Shown here piece after piece: positions 29,101-36,403 of a stretch of DNA of 64,000 nucleotides (its first letter is position 1; each line of letters opens with the position of its first letter). A program made the translations under genes and the position numbers. The DNA comes from Symbiodinium natans. Its lineage: Eukaryota; Sar; Dinophyceae; Suessiales; Symbiodiniaceae. The stretch lies in assembly GCA_905221605.1 (NCBI GenBank), contig CAJNDS010002112.1, positions 337,501 to 401,500 of the forward strand, in the 5' to 3' direction. The notes beneath the pieces were generated by a model. That model was not told the DNA's origin. It searched no databases and was given only the letters and a program-made list of their open reading frames with translations.

Positions 29101-29174
29101 TCAACTGCCGGCGCAACTGGTACAGCTGCTGAGGCGAGGCGGAGCTCGCATCCAGGTAGTGTGAAAACGTCATC
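8917..29174 (-). CDS. Ca2+/H+ (cation/proton) exchanger, CAX family, about 22 exons
   Basis: Conserved CAX segments follow in order on the minus strand, in matching phase: LLLVFVPLG, PLAKFLGDATEELA, GMLNATFGG, LLGSILSNLLVLGMSFLFGG, KEQKFAMKG, AYIAFLIFQL, SDYLCESINGV, LPIAGNACEHLGAV, VGSSMTQVALFVVPF, WMLDVPMTLDF and MSDGRSHWLKG. These are the two alpha repeats (NATFGN-like and GNAAEH-like helices with the catalytic Glu) plus flanking helices of H+-coupled Ca2+ antiporters, usually in vacuolar or other acidic-organelle membranes. Exons listed separately run from 29174 to the TAA at 8917. Two exons, between 24570 and 22944 and between 18548 and 13697, are missing from my reconstruction. The first repeat reads FGG, not FGN, at the point where the splice join is unresolved. 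Splice donors are mostly GC. The N-terminal exons are linked by phase, not by similarity; the true start is unknown. Confidence 0.85.
9036..9118 (-). CDS. CAX exon with DGRSHWLKG motif
   Basis: AVIFFSVLLVVVLMSDGRSH then WLKGYLLM, the conserved last-but-one helix and DGRSNWLEG-type loop. Acceptor GAG|G, GC donor, phase 0 to 2. Confidence 0.9.
9542..9584 (-). CDS. CAX exon with PMTLDF motif
   Basis: 43-nt exon giving LDVPMTLDFGMINT; it joins VGWM in the previous exon and AVIFF in the next at the family spacing. Acceptor GAG|G, GT donor. Confidence 0.85.
10320..10370 (-). CDS. CAX exon QVALFVVPF
   Basis: TQVALFVVPFAVIVGW, the helix after GSS(T)Q. Acceptor AAG|G, GC donor. The intron on each side contains TTTAGGG or CCCTAAA blocks. 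Confidence 0.9.
10467..10575. mobile_element. Foldback element, family F2
   Basis: Inverted ends GGGATGTTCCCCC and GGGGGAACATTCC around a shorter inverted core with AATCCCTGCTAAGGACTG. Other copies: 39748-39902, 44196-44296, 53499-53600, 57656-57762, 59445-59553, and a half copy at 19686-19755. Confidence 0.8.
11210..11506 (-). CDS. Terminal-type exon inside a CAX intron (coiled-coil)
   Basis: Acceptor TTTGCAG|G sits directly against a telomeric block. The frame encodes PQFELIMDGMKKQVENLSAQ and further helical, Ser- and Arg-rich sequence, ending in TGA at 11210. Its entry phase matches the preceding CAX exon (12127-12152), so it could be an alternative last exon giving a truncated exchanger. 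Equally it could be a separate nested gene. No family recognised. Confidence 0.45.
   Translation of the reverse strand, partial: RPQFELIMDGMKKQVENLSAQVAQLSHSAGEPISTRIMSRCESSAEASSDVSSSVVMPWLPHMTLEEVQARAYAKKVEDRSHRRQQRLQALGKCADNT
11635..11920. mobile_element. Nested foldback element
   Basis: Outer arms GGGAACCCCAAACAGGGAC and GTTTGGGGTTCCCAT carry a second pair of arms, GGGTTCCCCTACTACC (about 11676) and AGTAGTAGGGGAACCC (about 11797). This looks like one foldback inserted in another. It lies in the CAX intron between the exons at 12127 and 10370. Confidence 0.7.
11938..12058. mobile_element. Foldback element, family F1
   Basis: Left arm CTTGAAGGTTCACGGGTAG, right arm CTACCCATGAACCT. Diverged copy of the commonest foldback family in the window. 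Confidence 0.75.
12127..12152 (-). CDS. CAX 26-nt microexon VGISVGSSM
   Basis: Encodes VGISVGSS plus two bases of Met; matches the LGVALGSS-type motif before TQVALF. Acceptor AAG|G, GC donor. Confidence 0.8.
12636..12688 (-). CDS. CAX exon EHLGAVRFAM
   Basis: EHLGAVRFAMDDKPGLA. Supplies the catalytic Glu of the GNAxEH helix. Acceptor CAG|G, GC donor. Confidence 0.85.
12757..12922. repeat. ATGT/ATAC microsatellite
   Basis: Imperfect GTAT repeats preceded by a short (TA) run. The ORFs on both strands here are artefacts of the repeat. Confidence 0.9.
13060..13166 (-). CDS. Candidate coding stretch inside a CAX intron, unknown
   Basis: FGTHRVLKPEHGFKGGVPMS with a basic Ser/Lys/Gly tail on the minus strand, between CAX exons. 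It does not match CAX. It may belong to another gene or be chance. Confidence 0.3.
13238..13262 (-). CDS. CAX 25-nt microexon VLPIAGNA
   Basis: Encodes VLPIAGNA plus the first base of Cys. Joins FLGTI and EHLGAV to give the GNAxEH signature at exact family spacing. Acceptor CAG|G, GC donor. Confidence 0.85.
13596..13697 (-). CDS. CAX exon SDYLCESINGV
   Basis: VITDIVSDYLCESINGVTGA then MNVDFLGTI, the start of the second alpha repeat. GC donor. The 5' boundary is 13682 (AAG|GTT) or 13697. Confidence 0.85.
13769..13855. mobile_element. Introner-like element, family F3
   Basis: Minus-strand reading runs CTAGGTAGGCC ... TTTTTCAGAGGG ... GGGCCATCCTAG, upstream of the CAX exon at 13596. Family members lie in introns of IDH, the RING gene and the gene at 51.6 kb, always in the same orientation relative to the gene. 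Confidence 0.75.
14130..15160. other. Intronic DNA of the CAX gene, no exon found
   Basis: Contains a G run at 14151-14188, a TTTAGGG block near 14675-14700, a decayed F1 element at about 14810-14915 and unassigned sequence. A CAX exon is expected somewhere between 13.7 and 18.5 kb but was not identified. Confidence 0.5.
15545..15800. repeat. Foldback made of GTCAACACT iterons (copy 1)
   Basis: The left arm has four to five copies of CAGTCAACACT; the right arm has the complementary AGTGTTGACTG iterons, bounded by TGCAAAAT and ATTTTGCA. The centre holds a smaller hairpin with AATGCTGGATTTTCCAGCATT. The arms are about 55 bp and nearly perfect. Confidence 0.85.
16422..16690. repeat. Foldback made of GTCAACACT iterons (copy 2)
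   Basis: Second copy of the iteron foldback within the tandem duplication. It differs in iteron number and by a short deletion next to the left arm. Confidence 0.85.
18395..18432. repeat. GATA microsatellite
   Basis: About nine GATA units at the end of an A/T-rich stretch (18120-18400) that also has TATATA and ACACAT repeats. Intronic. Confidence 0.9.
18548..18660 (-). CDS. CAX exon AYIAFLIFQL
   Basis: LVASAYIAFLIFQLFSHKHT followed by an acidic loop (LNQEEEDLTLSFISAL) that matches the central acidic linker between the two CAX halves. Acceptor AAG|G, donor GT. Confidence 0.85.
18891..18965. mobile_element. Element related to family F6
   Basis: Contains CCAAGGTTCCGTCAGACTCC and CTAAGCTTCCTTAAGG, similar to the elements at 24655-24745 and (reversed) 26581-26670. 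Confidence 0.5.
18961..19080. repeat. CCCTAAA array with CCCTAAG variant block
   Basis: CCCTAAA units, then a homogeneous run of five CCCTAAG units, then CCCTAAA again. Intronic in the CAX gene. Confidence 0.9.
19233..19284 (-). CDS. CAX exon between first half and central linker
   Basis: YQSDAQDLLDVSRFGA. Equivalent to the variable loop ending in LSRG before the next helix. Acceptor CAAG|G lies four bases from the end of an F1 foldback. Donor GT. Confidence 0.7.
19288..19434. mobile_element. F1 foldback abutting a CAX splice acceptor
   Basis: Arms GGTTCATGGGTAGCTATAAG and CTTGTGGCTACCCATGAACC. The end next to the exon at 19284 forms the last bases of the intron, so the element supplies the acceptor context. 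Confidence 0.8.
19503..19595. mobile_element. F1 foldback element
   Basis: CTTGAAGGTGCATGGGTAG on the left and CTACCCATGAACCTTCAAG on the right, about 93 bp. One of the clearest short copies. Confidence 0.85.
20040..20078 (-). CDS. CAX 39-nt exon FALPTLFAQG
   Basis: Completes CMSFALPTLFAQG after KEQKFAMKGVIMSMG. Acceptor CAG|G, GC donor. Confidence 0.75.
20551..20596 (-). CDS. CAX exon KEQKFAMKG
   Basis: EKEQKFAMKGVIMSM; the KEQxFN-like start of the fourth helix. Acceptor AAG|G, donor GT. Confidence 0.8.
20770..20900. mobile_element. Foldback element, family F11
   Basis: Inverted ends CTTAATATAGGCGTCGGAAT and AATTATTCAGGCCCCTATAT. Related copies at 29987-30112 and 63655-63770 share TATAGGGGTCGGAA. 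Intronic in CAX. Confidence 0.7.
21410..22136 (+). CDS. Candidate two-exon gene antisense within a CAX intron
   Basis: Exon 21410-21463 starts with ATG (MRRVKFGSFAFEAPGFLQ) and ends at CAG|GT. Exon 22014-22136 follows TTTTTGCTTCAG and reads GSCGSLPVSEVVQV and onward to LFKHQYLGLLP; its TAA is made by the first CCCTAAA unit of a telomeric block. The phases agree (0/0), giving 58 aa. It lies between CAX exons at 22258 and 20596 on the other strand. No family recognised; it may be part of a longer gene. Confidence 0.4.
22258..22300 (-). CDS. CAX exon LVLGMSFLFGGL
   Basis: LVLGMSFLFGGLTQ joins SILSNL in the previous exon. Acceptor CAG|G, GC donor. Confidence 0.9.
22879..22944 (-). CDS. CAX exon VVKCTLLGSILSNL
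   Basis: MPYEERTSVVKCTLLGS then ILSNL, a hallmark CAX helix. Acceptor CAG|G, GC donor. Confidence 0.9.
23260..24240. other. CAX intronic region, one expected exon not located
   Basis: The exon after GMLNATFGG, equivalent to the ELIVSIFAL segment, should lie between 22.95 and 24.57 kb. A stretch near 23265 on the minus strand encodes LPVELVSDPQ followed by a GTGAGT donor-like site, but its acceptor does not fit. I do not call it. 23400-24150 is A/T-rich and otherwise featureless to me. Confidence 0.4.
24250..24362. repeat. TTTAGGG array
   Basis: About 15 perfect units, intronic in the CAX gene. Confidence 0.95.
24418..24556. repeat. GGGCTTA variant array
   Basis: A homogeneous run of GGGCTTA and GGGCTCA variants, then TTTGGGG-type units, directly before the CAX exon at 24570. 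Confidence 0.9.
24570..24630 (-). CDS. CAX exon GMLNATFGG (first alpha repeat)
   Basis: ELAVAIKNDAVAGMLNATFG follows DATE in the previous exon. The family has NATFGN; the Asn would come from the next exon or is replaced. Acceptor TAG|G. The 3' end is uncertain by a few bases. Confidence 0.85.
24655..24745. mobile_element. Family F6 element
   Basis: Contains GGGGGGTATGTAACCCAAGG and CTAATACTCCCTACTACACC; it is present in reverse orientation at 26581-26670. Confidence 0.6.
25230..25271 (-). CDS. CAX exon PLAKFLGDATE
   Basis: ALLPLAKFLGDATE, 14 codons, joining VLNFI and ELAVA at exact family spacing. Acceptor CAG|G, donor GT. Confidence 0.9.
25920..26001 (-). CDS. CAX exon LLVFVPLG
   Basis: LLVFVPLGAMSAQREWGDSW then TFVLNFI, the first conserved helix and the HWPDTW-like loop. 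Acceptor GAG|G, GC donor. Confidence 0.9.
26457..26490 (-). CDS. CAX 34-nt exon LEEIFFSPFT
   Basis: LEEIFFSPFT plus two bases, joining LLLVFVPLG in phase. Acceptor AAG|G, GC donor. Confidence 0.7.
26581..26670. mobile_element. Family F6 element (reverse)
   Basis: Reverse-complement relative of 24655-24745, with GGAGTTACATACCCCCCTTG at one end and AAGCTTAGGGAGCC inside. Confidence 0.6.
27648..27688 (-). CDS. Probable CAX N-terminal exon
   Basis: SRYFGIRKEFPPV after the acceptor tract CCCCCCCTGGCAG|G. Entry and exit phases (2 to 1) fit the exons on both sides. The cytosolic N-terminus of CAX proteins is variable, so similarity cannot confirm it. Confidence 0.5.
28072..28172. repeat. G-rich (GGGGGAGG)n low-complexity tract
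   Basis: About 100 bp of G runs with A interruptions on the plus strand. It could form G-quadruplexes. ORFs through it are composition artefacts. Confidence 0.9.
28358..28392 (-). CDS. Probable CAX N-terminal exon
   Basis: EVSADWVFKLS, 35 nt, acceptor CAG|G, GC donor. Phases 0 to 2 match its neighbours. Confidence 0.4.
28657..28705 (-). CDS. Probable CAX N-terminal exon
   Basis: FPALPLDSEKSEKSSE, acceptor CAG|G, donor GT, phase 2 to 0. Polar and Ser/Glu/Lys-rich, as in regulatory N-terminal tails. Confidence 0.45.
28925..29036. repeat. TTTAGGG block with a GGGTTAA variant run
   Basis: 28955-28992 is five units of GGGTTAA inside ordinary TTTAGGG repeats, directly adjoining the exon at 29037. 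Confidence 0.9.
29037..29174 (-). CDS. Probable CAX N-terminal exon (possible start)
   Basis: MTFSHYLDASSASPQQLYQL and about 25 further residues. Acceptor GAG|G before the ATG, GC donor inside the junction with a telomeric block, phase 2 to 2. The Met may be the start or internal. Confidence 0.5.
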
Positions 29175-29214
29175 CTCGCAGGGTTTAGGGTTTGGGGTTT
29201 AGGGTTTAGGGTTC

Positions 29215-29325
29215 TGGATCGCGTTGGACCCAGGAGTAGCCCAGGAATAAAAAAAGGGTACCCTATTTGATTTAAAGGGGCTGACAAGGGAACCCAAACC
29301 CCAAAACAGGAAACAAGGGCCACGG
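29215..29325. mobile_element. Short element, family F7
   Basis: Contains AAAAAGGGTACCCTATTTGA and AGGAAACAAGGGCC. A related element is at 43615-43745; looser relatives lie at 22610-22700 and 56640-56740. Confidence 0.5.
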
Positions 29326-29986
29326 GAAGACAGGAGCCTGAACAATTGCCCCCCTCATAACTTAAAACCCCTATGCAAACAATGAAGTCACCCAAAATAC
29401 CCCCTGAAACCCTAAACCCTAAACCCCATACCCATGACCGTCTTACACCCCAAACCCGAAACCCGAAACCCTAAACCCTAAACCCTTGATTCAGGGGTGC
29501 TGGGCCGCCTGGGTACCCACACTCAGCCACTGGCAGCTTCCAGCCAGCTGAGGCAGCCGGTTGGGGCCGAACCTGCCCCGACTTAGTCCGGGCCTTGTTC
29601 GAGATTTGGGTTTAGGGTTTAGGGTTTAGGGTTTAGGGTTTAGGGTTTAGGGTTTGGGGTTGAGGGTTTAGGGTTAGGGCTTAGAGCCTTGTGGAGCTGG
29701 TTACGGCCTGTAAAGGGCTTGGGGGGGGGGGTCGAAAGCTTAAAGGGCTTAGGGAGTATAGACCATAGAGCGCTTCTCGGGGTTATGCTTGTTAGTCCAC
29801 GCATGAGGATGGTACCCCTCAAGCCCTTTTGCGTCCAGGCTTGGGCGTGCCGGAGAAGAGCTTATGCTGCCCGATGCAAGATGTGAATCAAAGTGCGACC
29901 TGCGTGCACGTACCCCTCATGCCCGAAACCCTCAAACTCTAAACCCGACACTCCGCCCAGGGCCGCTCCGGGTGCCAGTTGGGCTT

Positions 29987-30112
29987 AGATAATATAGGGG
30001 CGTTAATAAATATTAGATTGTGGTTTTTGGGAGTTACAATGGTATAATTTTATAGGGAGTACAAGGGTATACCATTTGTAACTATTCCGAATTCCGACCC
30101 CTATATTACACT
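29987..30112. mobile_element. Foldback element, family F11
   Basis: AATATAGGGGCGTTAATAAA at one end and TTCCGACCCCTATATTAC at the other, with GTTACAATGG/CCATTTGTAAC inner arms. Confidence 0.7.
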
Positions 30113-30221
30113 CGTTTAGATTTCAGGCTCAGGGTTCCTTGCCGAGCCGGCAGGAGGCATTTTCATTTAAAAGACTATTGCCAGTAGAACTCGGTCAGCG
30201 CGCCCGGCCGAGACCCTAACG

Positions 30222-30468
30222 TCAGGCTTTCGGGCCCAGGGTTCCCTCAAGCCTCGGGGGCCAGAGGACCACCCGAAAAAATTGGGATCGCAAACCCTCT
30301 GCTACGATATTCCCTATGAAGGTCTGCGCACCCTGAACCTTTCCAGGGTTCATGTAACCCCAAACGCCCCCGGGGAATCCTCCAAACCGGCCTGTTGGCG
30401 GCTCCGCCCCCAAAATCTCCGGCGCCCACGCTGGAAGACGCACTGAGAACCGAAACGCTGCGGAACAT
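30222..30468 (-). CDS. Candidate exon, unknown protein
   Basis: Open minus-strand stretch with GYMNPGKVQGAQTFIGNIVA and GLRSQFFRVVLWPPRL. Protein-like composition, no family recognised, boundaries not set. Confidence 0.35.
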
Positions 30469-30830
30469 CGTCCGAAGGTCAGTTCGTATGAGCTGTTGGG
30501 TTCTGGCCAGTAGCTGAATTTAGGGTTTAGGGTTTAGGTGTTGAGGGTTTAGGGTTTAGGGTGTAGGGCTAAACTCAACTACACAAAGACTACACTACAG
30601 TTACCATACCAAATGCTCTACTGTCTACGCTACAGCCGCTGCAAAAGGCTCTTTTCTAGCTATGGTGGCGCTGCGGTCTTTTGCAGCTCCAACTAGGAGG
30701 TCCGTTGACATATGCTGCCAGACGTCGTCAGCTGATCACCCAAACTCCTGAAAACCGTCGGTGTAGGAAATCGAGGGATAGCTTCGCATTACTATAGTAA
30801 TTATAGGCCAGTATGGGCATCATAGGCAAG

Positions 30831-31040
30831 TATAGTAATTACAGTAATTACAGTCATTACAGTAATTGCAGTAATTACAGTAATTACAGTAATTACAGTA
30901 ATTACAGTAAGTACAGTAAGTACAGTAATTACAGTAATTAAAGTAATTACAGTAATTACAGTAATTAAAGTAATTACAGTAATTACAGTAATTACAGCAA
31001 TGTATACAGTAATTACAGTAGTTACAGAAATTACGTATGC
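30831..31040. repeat. ACAGTAATT minisatellite (9-bp unit)
   Basis: About 22 imperfect units. A unit length divisible by three keeps frames open and explains the repetitive ORFs on the minus strand. Confidence 0.95.
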
Positions 31041-31337
31041 AATTAAAATCGGCATGCCTGGCAGCAGGCATTCCTGCTGATTGAAGCGACTTCCCGGCCA
31101 CTGGACTCCTCAATTTCTGAGGCCAGTTGGGTATGCCCAAAGTTTAGGCACTCTCAAGTGCTCCCAGACCTATGCTCAAAATGAAGCCCAAAATTCCCCT
31201 AGAGACATACCCAGGTGGCTTAGTCCAGGCGGCTGGGGGGATCATGAACAACTTCTCCTGGGATCCCCAACTTAGTTGCTGCGTTGGTTCTTGGGTTCAC
31301 GGCTTCGGGTTGAAGCAGAAAATCCTGTGTCTAAGAC

Positions 31338-31541
31338 TTGGACAAAGTAGAGACCTCTCTGCATGCCTCGGCACCTCAGTATGTGCTGCAGATTTTGCCC
31401 GAGGCATCACCCCCGAGGGATCCCAGCAAGACGGCTAACACAGTCGAGGGAAAATCCACACGGGAGCGTGCGGGCCGCTTGAAAAAAGGCATGAAGACAC
31501 CATGCATCAAGTGTGGCTTCTCCCCGCGACTGCTTCATTGA
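31338..31541 (+). CDS. Candidate ORF, unknown protein
   Basis: Plus-strand frame with HASAPQYVLQILPEASPPRD and a basic tail RERAGRLKKGMKTPCIKCGF, which has one CxxC pair. No family recognised. Confidence 0.3.
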   Translation: MDKVETSLHASAPQYVLQILPEASPPRDPSKTANTVEGKSTRERAGRLKKGMKTPCIKCGFSPRLLH

Positions 31542-33109
31542 AAGAAATGACGAAGCCTCCGATGCCAGGCAGGTTGCCTGATCTCGGAGTCCACCGTTTC
31601 ATTAGCGCGCCAGCCCATCAAACAGCTGAGCCGGTGGTTCTCACCGCACCCGCACCCATCTTCACAAACCCCTAACGGCCTATTTCAGGGAGGTAGGGCT
31701 TGAGGGTTTAGGGTTTAGGGTTTAGGGTTTAGGGTTTAGGGCTTGAGGAGTGTTCAAGGTCTGAGGACTGCGGGAGGGTTTAGGGTTTAGGGTTTCGGGC
31801 TTAGAGCTTACGACCTGTTCCAACTGCGTAGCACCTGCCTAGCACTAGTAATGTAAGCCATTAAATGTTCTAACGGGAAATCTGTAGTGTCCCTAAACCC
31901 TAAACCCTAAACCCTAAACCCTACAGCCTAAACCCCAAACCCTAAACCCTAAACAACCCTGCAACCTAAAACCCATTCTTGGTGGGCTTTTCTAAGGCCC
32001 AGCCTCAAGCCTTCAAGATCAGCTGCCCAACCCTTTCAGGGCCCCACACTCTTGGCTGAGTAGGGTTTAGGGTTTAGGGCTTGGGGTTTGGGGTTTAGGA
32101 GTTTAGGGTTTAGGGTTTAGGGTTCAGAGATTTTGCGCTCCTTAGGGTTCAGGGTTTTGGGTTGAGGGCTTCTCAAGTAAAATTTCCAAGGGCCCGGTCA
32201 CATTGCACGTCTATGCCCTGAAACTCATCAACCCGGCGCGGTGCCCGGCCAACTCAGTTCGCTCCCGGGGCCAGCGTCATCTCCACCTCTTTGCGTCAGA
32301 TGAGAAGTGCTCTTTTTAGGGTCCTTTTTTGGGGATCCTTTTGTTACAGGGTGCCGCCTTATAATGGGTACCCAACAAAGGACTCTAATTTAGGGTAAAC
32401 TACTCGGAAACTACCCAGGGAGGGGGGGGGTGGAGGGTGTTGCATGGAACTTTCCGGTGCTGGAGTCCGCTTCAGCGTGCAAGCGGATTTGGGGCTTTGG
32501 GGTTTGCGAGCGCAAGGCTGCAAGCGGCTGCCTGCATTGTTCAGGAGCTGGGCCACAAAGCAAGCAATGAGCATCAGCTGAGCATCAGCTGAGCATCAGC
32601 TGAGCATCGGCTGCCCGTGTCCTTCAGGAGCTGGGCGACATCCCTAAGGCGGCACGCTCGCACGCGGCAAAAGCGCATCCATGCTGCCAAAACAAAAAAG
32701 CTGCACAAGGCAGTGCGATGTGCGGATCGCAGGCTTATCAATGGCTTCCCAAGTCTTGATGGTCATCACTCAGGCGATTGGCTTGACCCTGCCAAGCACC
32801 TGGATCAACAGCCTCCATGAGGGCTTCTAGCGATGCCTCGTTCACAGGTTGTGTTGGCTACAGGCTAACCCTGTAACCCAAGGACAGAAATCGGGTGCTT
32901 CTGTTTCTGCATCAACAAAATCTTCATTACGGTCTAGACCCAACGCACGCACCAGTTCTGCATCACTCTAGGTATCGGTATAGTGTAATTGCCAGGCCAA
33001 TGAAGCGGCAGCATAACACACTATGGCTAACGCAGGCCCGGCATCGTGTTGGCAGAAAAAAATGCACGTTCGTGGCATTTCCAGCCAATTCGAGCATCAT
33101 GACGTTCAA

Positions 33110-33722
33110 GAGCCCGCCCCCCAAAGCGAGCATCATCAGCGTCAGCTGCCTCGGTCCTGTATCCCTCGAAGCGAGCATCGTGAGCATCAGCTGCCACAAA
33201 GCGAGCACATCAGCTGCCTGGGTCCGCCTTTGTCCTTGCCCTACAGTGAGCATCATGAGCATCAGCTGCCTGCATCCCCAAAGCGAGCATCATGACTACA
33301 GGGAGCATCATGAGCTTCAGAAACTGGTCCCTAGACATCAGGAGCATCAGCTGCCTGTATCCTTTGAGAGCCAGGCCCCCAAAGAGTGCATCATGAGCAT
33401 CAGCTGCCTGCATCCTTCAAGAGCCGGGCCCCCAAACAGAGCTGCCTGCATCCTTTAAGAGCCGGGCCCCCAAAGAGAGCATCATGAGCATCAGCTGCCT
33501 GCATCCTTTAAGAGCCCGGCCCCCAAAGAGAGCATCATGACCATCAGCTGCCTGCATCCTTTAAGAGCCCGGCCCCCAAACAGAGCATCATGAGCATCAG
33601 CTGTCTGCATCCTTAAGAGCCAGGCCCCCAAACAGAGCATCATGAGCATCAGCTGCCTGCATCCTTTAAGAGCCCGGCCCCCAAAGAGAGCATCATGAGC
33701 ATCAGCTGCCTGCATCCTTTAC
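33110..33722. repeat. 53-bp minisatellite with GAGCATCAGCTGCC core
   Basis: Regular 53-bp units from about 33430 (starts 33480, 33533, 33586, 33638), more diverged units from 33110. A short GAGCATCAGCT triplet array lies at 32565-32610. ORFs on both strands through it are not called. Confidence 0.9.
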
Positions 33723-34281
33723 CAAAAAAACCCTAAACCCTAAACCCTTAAGCCCTTAAACCCGATCCGGTATCTTTCAAGAGCCAGGCGGCGCGGAGGC
33801 ACACGCTACCCAAAGCTTGGGCACACCGAACGGGTTTAGGGTTTAGGGTTTGGGGTTTAGGGTTTAGGGTTTAGGGTTTAGGCTCCCTCCACCGATGCGC
33901 CTTGAAGCTCGACATGTCCGGCTGCTGGAACGAGACCGGCGCAGCCTCGCACCCGAGAGGTGTGTTTTTTTTTGTTTTGGGGGCTTAGGGTTTAGGATTT
34001 GGGGTTTGGGGCTTGGGGTTTAGGATTTGAGGTTTGGGGGTGTGGCGGTGGAGGGGGGCGGGGAGTGGGGAGGGTGGGGTAGGAGAAGGTTGGCATGAAA
34101 CGTGCACAGCAACAGTAGTACCGGGTAATCATAAAAGTGATGAAGATTCTCATACTCGTAGTAATAGAACTACTGGAAAGCATTCTCTGGCCGCGGACAT
34201 CTCAAGGAGGGAGACAGGGGGTAGTGCGGGAAGGTGATAGTTCTAGCTGAAAACGAACTGCTCTTTTCTCCTCCCACATTG

Positions 34282-34422
34282 TCAATGAAGGAAGCTCAAG
34301 AGCTTGTCGCCGATGACACGCATCATGGTCTGCGGAACCGCGACCAAGACCACGCCATCGTCACGGAAGAGCGCCATACCAGTCCTGCACATGAAAGTGG
34401 GTGTCATGATGGCAGCCGGCAT
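34282..34422 (-). CDS. Candidate terminal exon, unknown protein
   Basis: MPAAIMTPTFMCRTGMALFR then DDGVVLVAVPQTMMRVIGDK to a TGA at 34282. Well-formed protein-like sequence. No family recognised. The long plus-strand frame over the same place looks less protein-like. Confidence 0.4.
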   Translation of the reverse strand: MPAAIMTPTFMCRTGMALFRDDGVVLVAVPQTMMRVIGDKLLSFLH

Positions 34423-35963
34423 CGTCAGCACATGTCCACGTCATTCACGACCTGTTTCAAGTATCCAGGGTCCCTAAATCCTAGACTCTCTAGCTCTGAT
34501 CCGGGACCATCCAGGGCCCATATCCCGCGAGAGGCAAGGCCCCCCTACCCAATTGGACCTATTGAATTAGAAGAAGCACTTCGGGTGGGGCATTGCGAGG
34601 GCCGACGCTGTTTGGTATGTTGGCTTAGGCAGAATGTCCTCGCTTCGGTGACGGTCGCCTGGAAACGCCAGTGTGGAGCCTGTCATTCACTGATCAACAA
34701 AGGTCACGGGCAGGGAAAACCCTAAACCCTAAACCCCAAAGGGGCGGAGCAAAAATCTTTGGGAGTCACGCACCCCAAACCCTAAACTCTAAACCCTGAA
34801 CCTCTCAAAAAACAAGGCTGTTGGGTTGGGGGCTAGGCGCTGCAAGCTTTTGGAGATTACCGGGGGTTGGCGTTGCGAGGGCCTTCCGAAGCCAGAGTGA
34901 GCTGGACCTTGTTTGCAGCTACATACAGGGTTTAGGGTTTGGGGTTTGGGGTTTGGGGTTTAGGACGGTTTAGGGTTTAGGGTTTGGGGTTTGGGGCTTG
35001 GGGTTTGGGGTTAAGGGTTTTACTCTTCATCAGAAGGGCTCCAACTCAAGAACGTGCTGGCTGGGGGCGACGCGTTGTAGCACTTCGGGCATTTCAGACA
35101 CACTTCCAGGCAACCCCTTCTTTCCCTCAAACGCCTAAAGCCCCAAACCGAAACCCTGAAGCCACAAAAATCCGAACCCCCCTCAACACCCCTCCCCTCC
35201 AGCCCTCAAGCCCCCAAAACCCCAAACCAGCGCCCGAGACCCTAAACCCTAAACCCTAAACCCTAAACCCTAGACGCCTCCGTGAGCTGAAGCACCAGCA
35301 CCTCCTGCCCCTCGGCCTCCTCGTGCACAGAACCCCCCCCCAGGCCTGCTTGAAGGCTCATCGTACTGAAGTTCATAAAAGAAGCTACCTTAATATAGTA
35401 CTACGAGTGATTCATAGTACTATGGTAGATATATATGTATATATATATAGGTTCTTTGGGTGTTATTTCGGGGCTACTTAGGTATATGGGGACTGTTTAA
35501 GGTATACATTCGGGGTTAGACCAGGGGTCCCTCCTTGTACCCCTGAAGGGTAAGAGGGGCTGGGTGAGGCCTCGAAACCGTCATCGACTTTGGACTCCTG
35601 TCATCGATTTTGGACTCCTGGCTCGCGAAATGCGAGATTGTCGTCGCTTTTGGACGTCTGGCTCGCGAAATGCGCAACTGTTGTTGCTTGTGGACTTCTG
35701 GACCCACATGGTCTCCCCACACGGTCGCACACGGTCTCTCACTGCTTGGGGTCTAGCCTAGACTAATCTTGCCACATCATGTTAGATTATGCTGCACTAT
35801 GGCAATCACTAGCAGTACTCAGTGCTCTTCCTTCGTCCCCTAAGCCCCGAACCTTGTTGTCACCCTTTTTTCCTAAACCCAAGAACCACCTAAACCCCAA
35901 ACCCTAAATTCTGGTTGAACTCCTGAAACCTACATGCCCAAACTCTCTCTCTCTCTCTCTCAG

Positions 35964-36068
35964 GTACTCGAAGCGTCAGACCTGTTTGCAGCAGGACGTG
36001 GTACATTGAGCATCCCGCTTGCACACCCTTTCGAACCCGTGCTGAGGCCGAGGCACCCTAATCCCTGA
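35964..36068 (+). CDS. Candidate terminal exon after a strong acceptor
   Basis: A (CT) tract and CAG precede VLEASDLFAAGRGTLSIPLA and HPFEPVLRPRHP, ending in TGA. This is one of the few classical polypyrimidine-AG acceptors on the plus strand. Function unknown. Confidence 0.45.
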   Translation, partial: VLEASDLFAAGRGTLSIPLAHPFEPVLRPRHPNP

Positions 36069-36176
36069 ATCCTAAACGCCTCAACCCGAAACCCTAAACC
36101 CCAAACCCTAAACCCTAAAACCCAAAACCCCAAACCCTAAACCCAAAACCCTAAACCCTAAACCCTACCCTTCTCT

Positions 36177-36248
36177 TCACCCGCCAGAGAGGGGGGCGTC
36201 CTGGGCCGTCAGCTGTCGCCACTCCATGGGGCCGTATGAGCTGCTGGC
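36177..36248 (-). CDS. Candidate terminal exon, unknown
   Basis: Acceptor GAG|G, then ASSSYGPMEWRQLTAQDAPL and SGG, TGA at 36177. It may follow exons such as the one near 37905-37975 (GSGAPAYLEKLRGPLRPFLA), but the link is not proven. Confidence 0.4.
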   Translation of the reverse strand, partial: ASSSYGPMEWRQLTAQDAPLSGG

Positions 36249-36301
36249 CTCGCAGCATTCAAGGGCTTTAGGGTTTAGGGTCTAGGGTTTAAGGTTTAGG
36301 G

Positions 36302-36403
36302 CCATGGGTAGTCTTCAGTAGGGCTAGAAGTGAGGTAACCTATATTCTAACCTCAATTGGTGTACTTATATCCCTACTTATAGCTACCCATAAACCCCCT
36401 CAG
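36302..36403. mobile_element. F1 foldback element
   Basis: CATGGGTAGTCTTCAGTAGG and CCCTACTTATAGCTACCCAT arms with a short spacer. Confidence 0.75.

Noticed and set aside
8100-33720. Regular short repeats as a possible CRISPR array
   Set aside because: The 57-bp, 53-bp and 9-bp arrays have no unique spacers between repeats, and the genome is eukaryotic.
34234-34725. A 163-codon plus-strand ORF
   Set aside because: The peptide is low in hydrophobic periodicity and overlaps a better minus-strand terminal exon (34282-34422). Kept as possible but not called.
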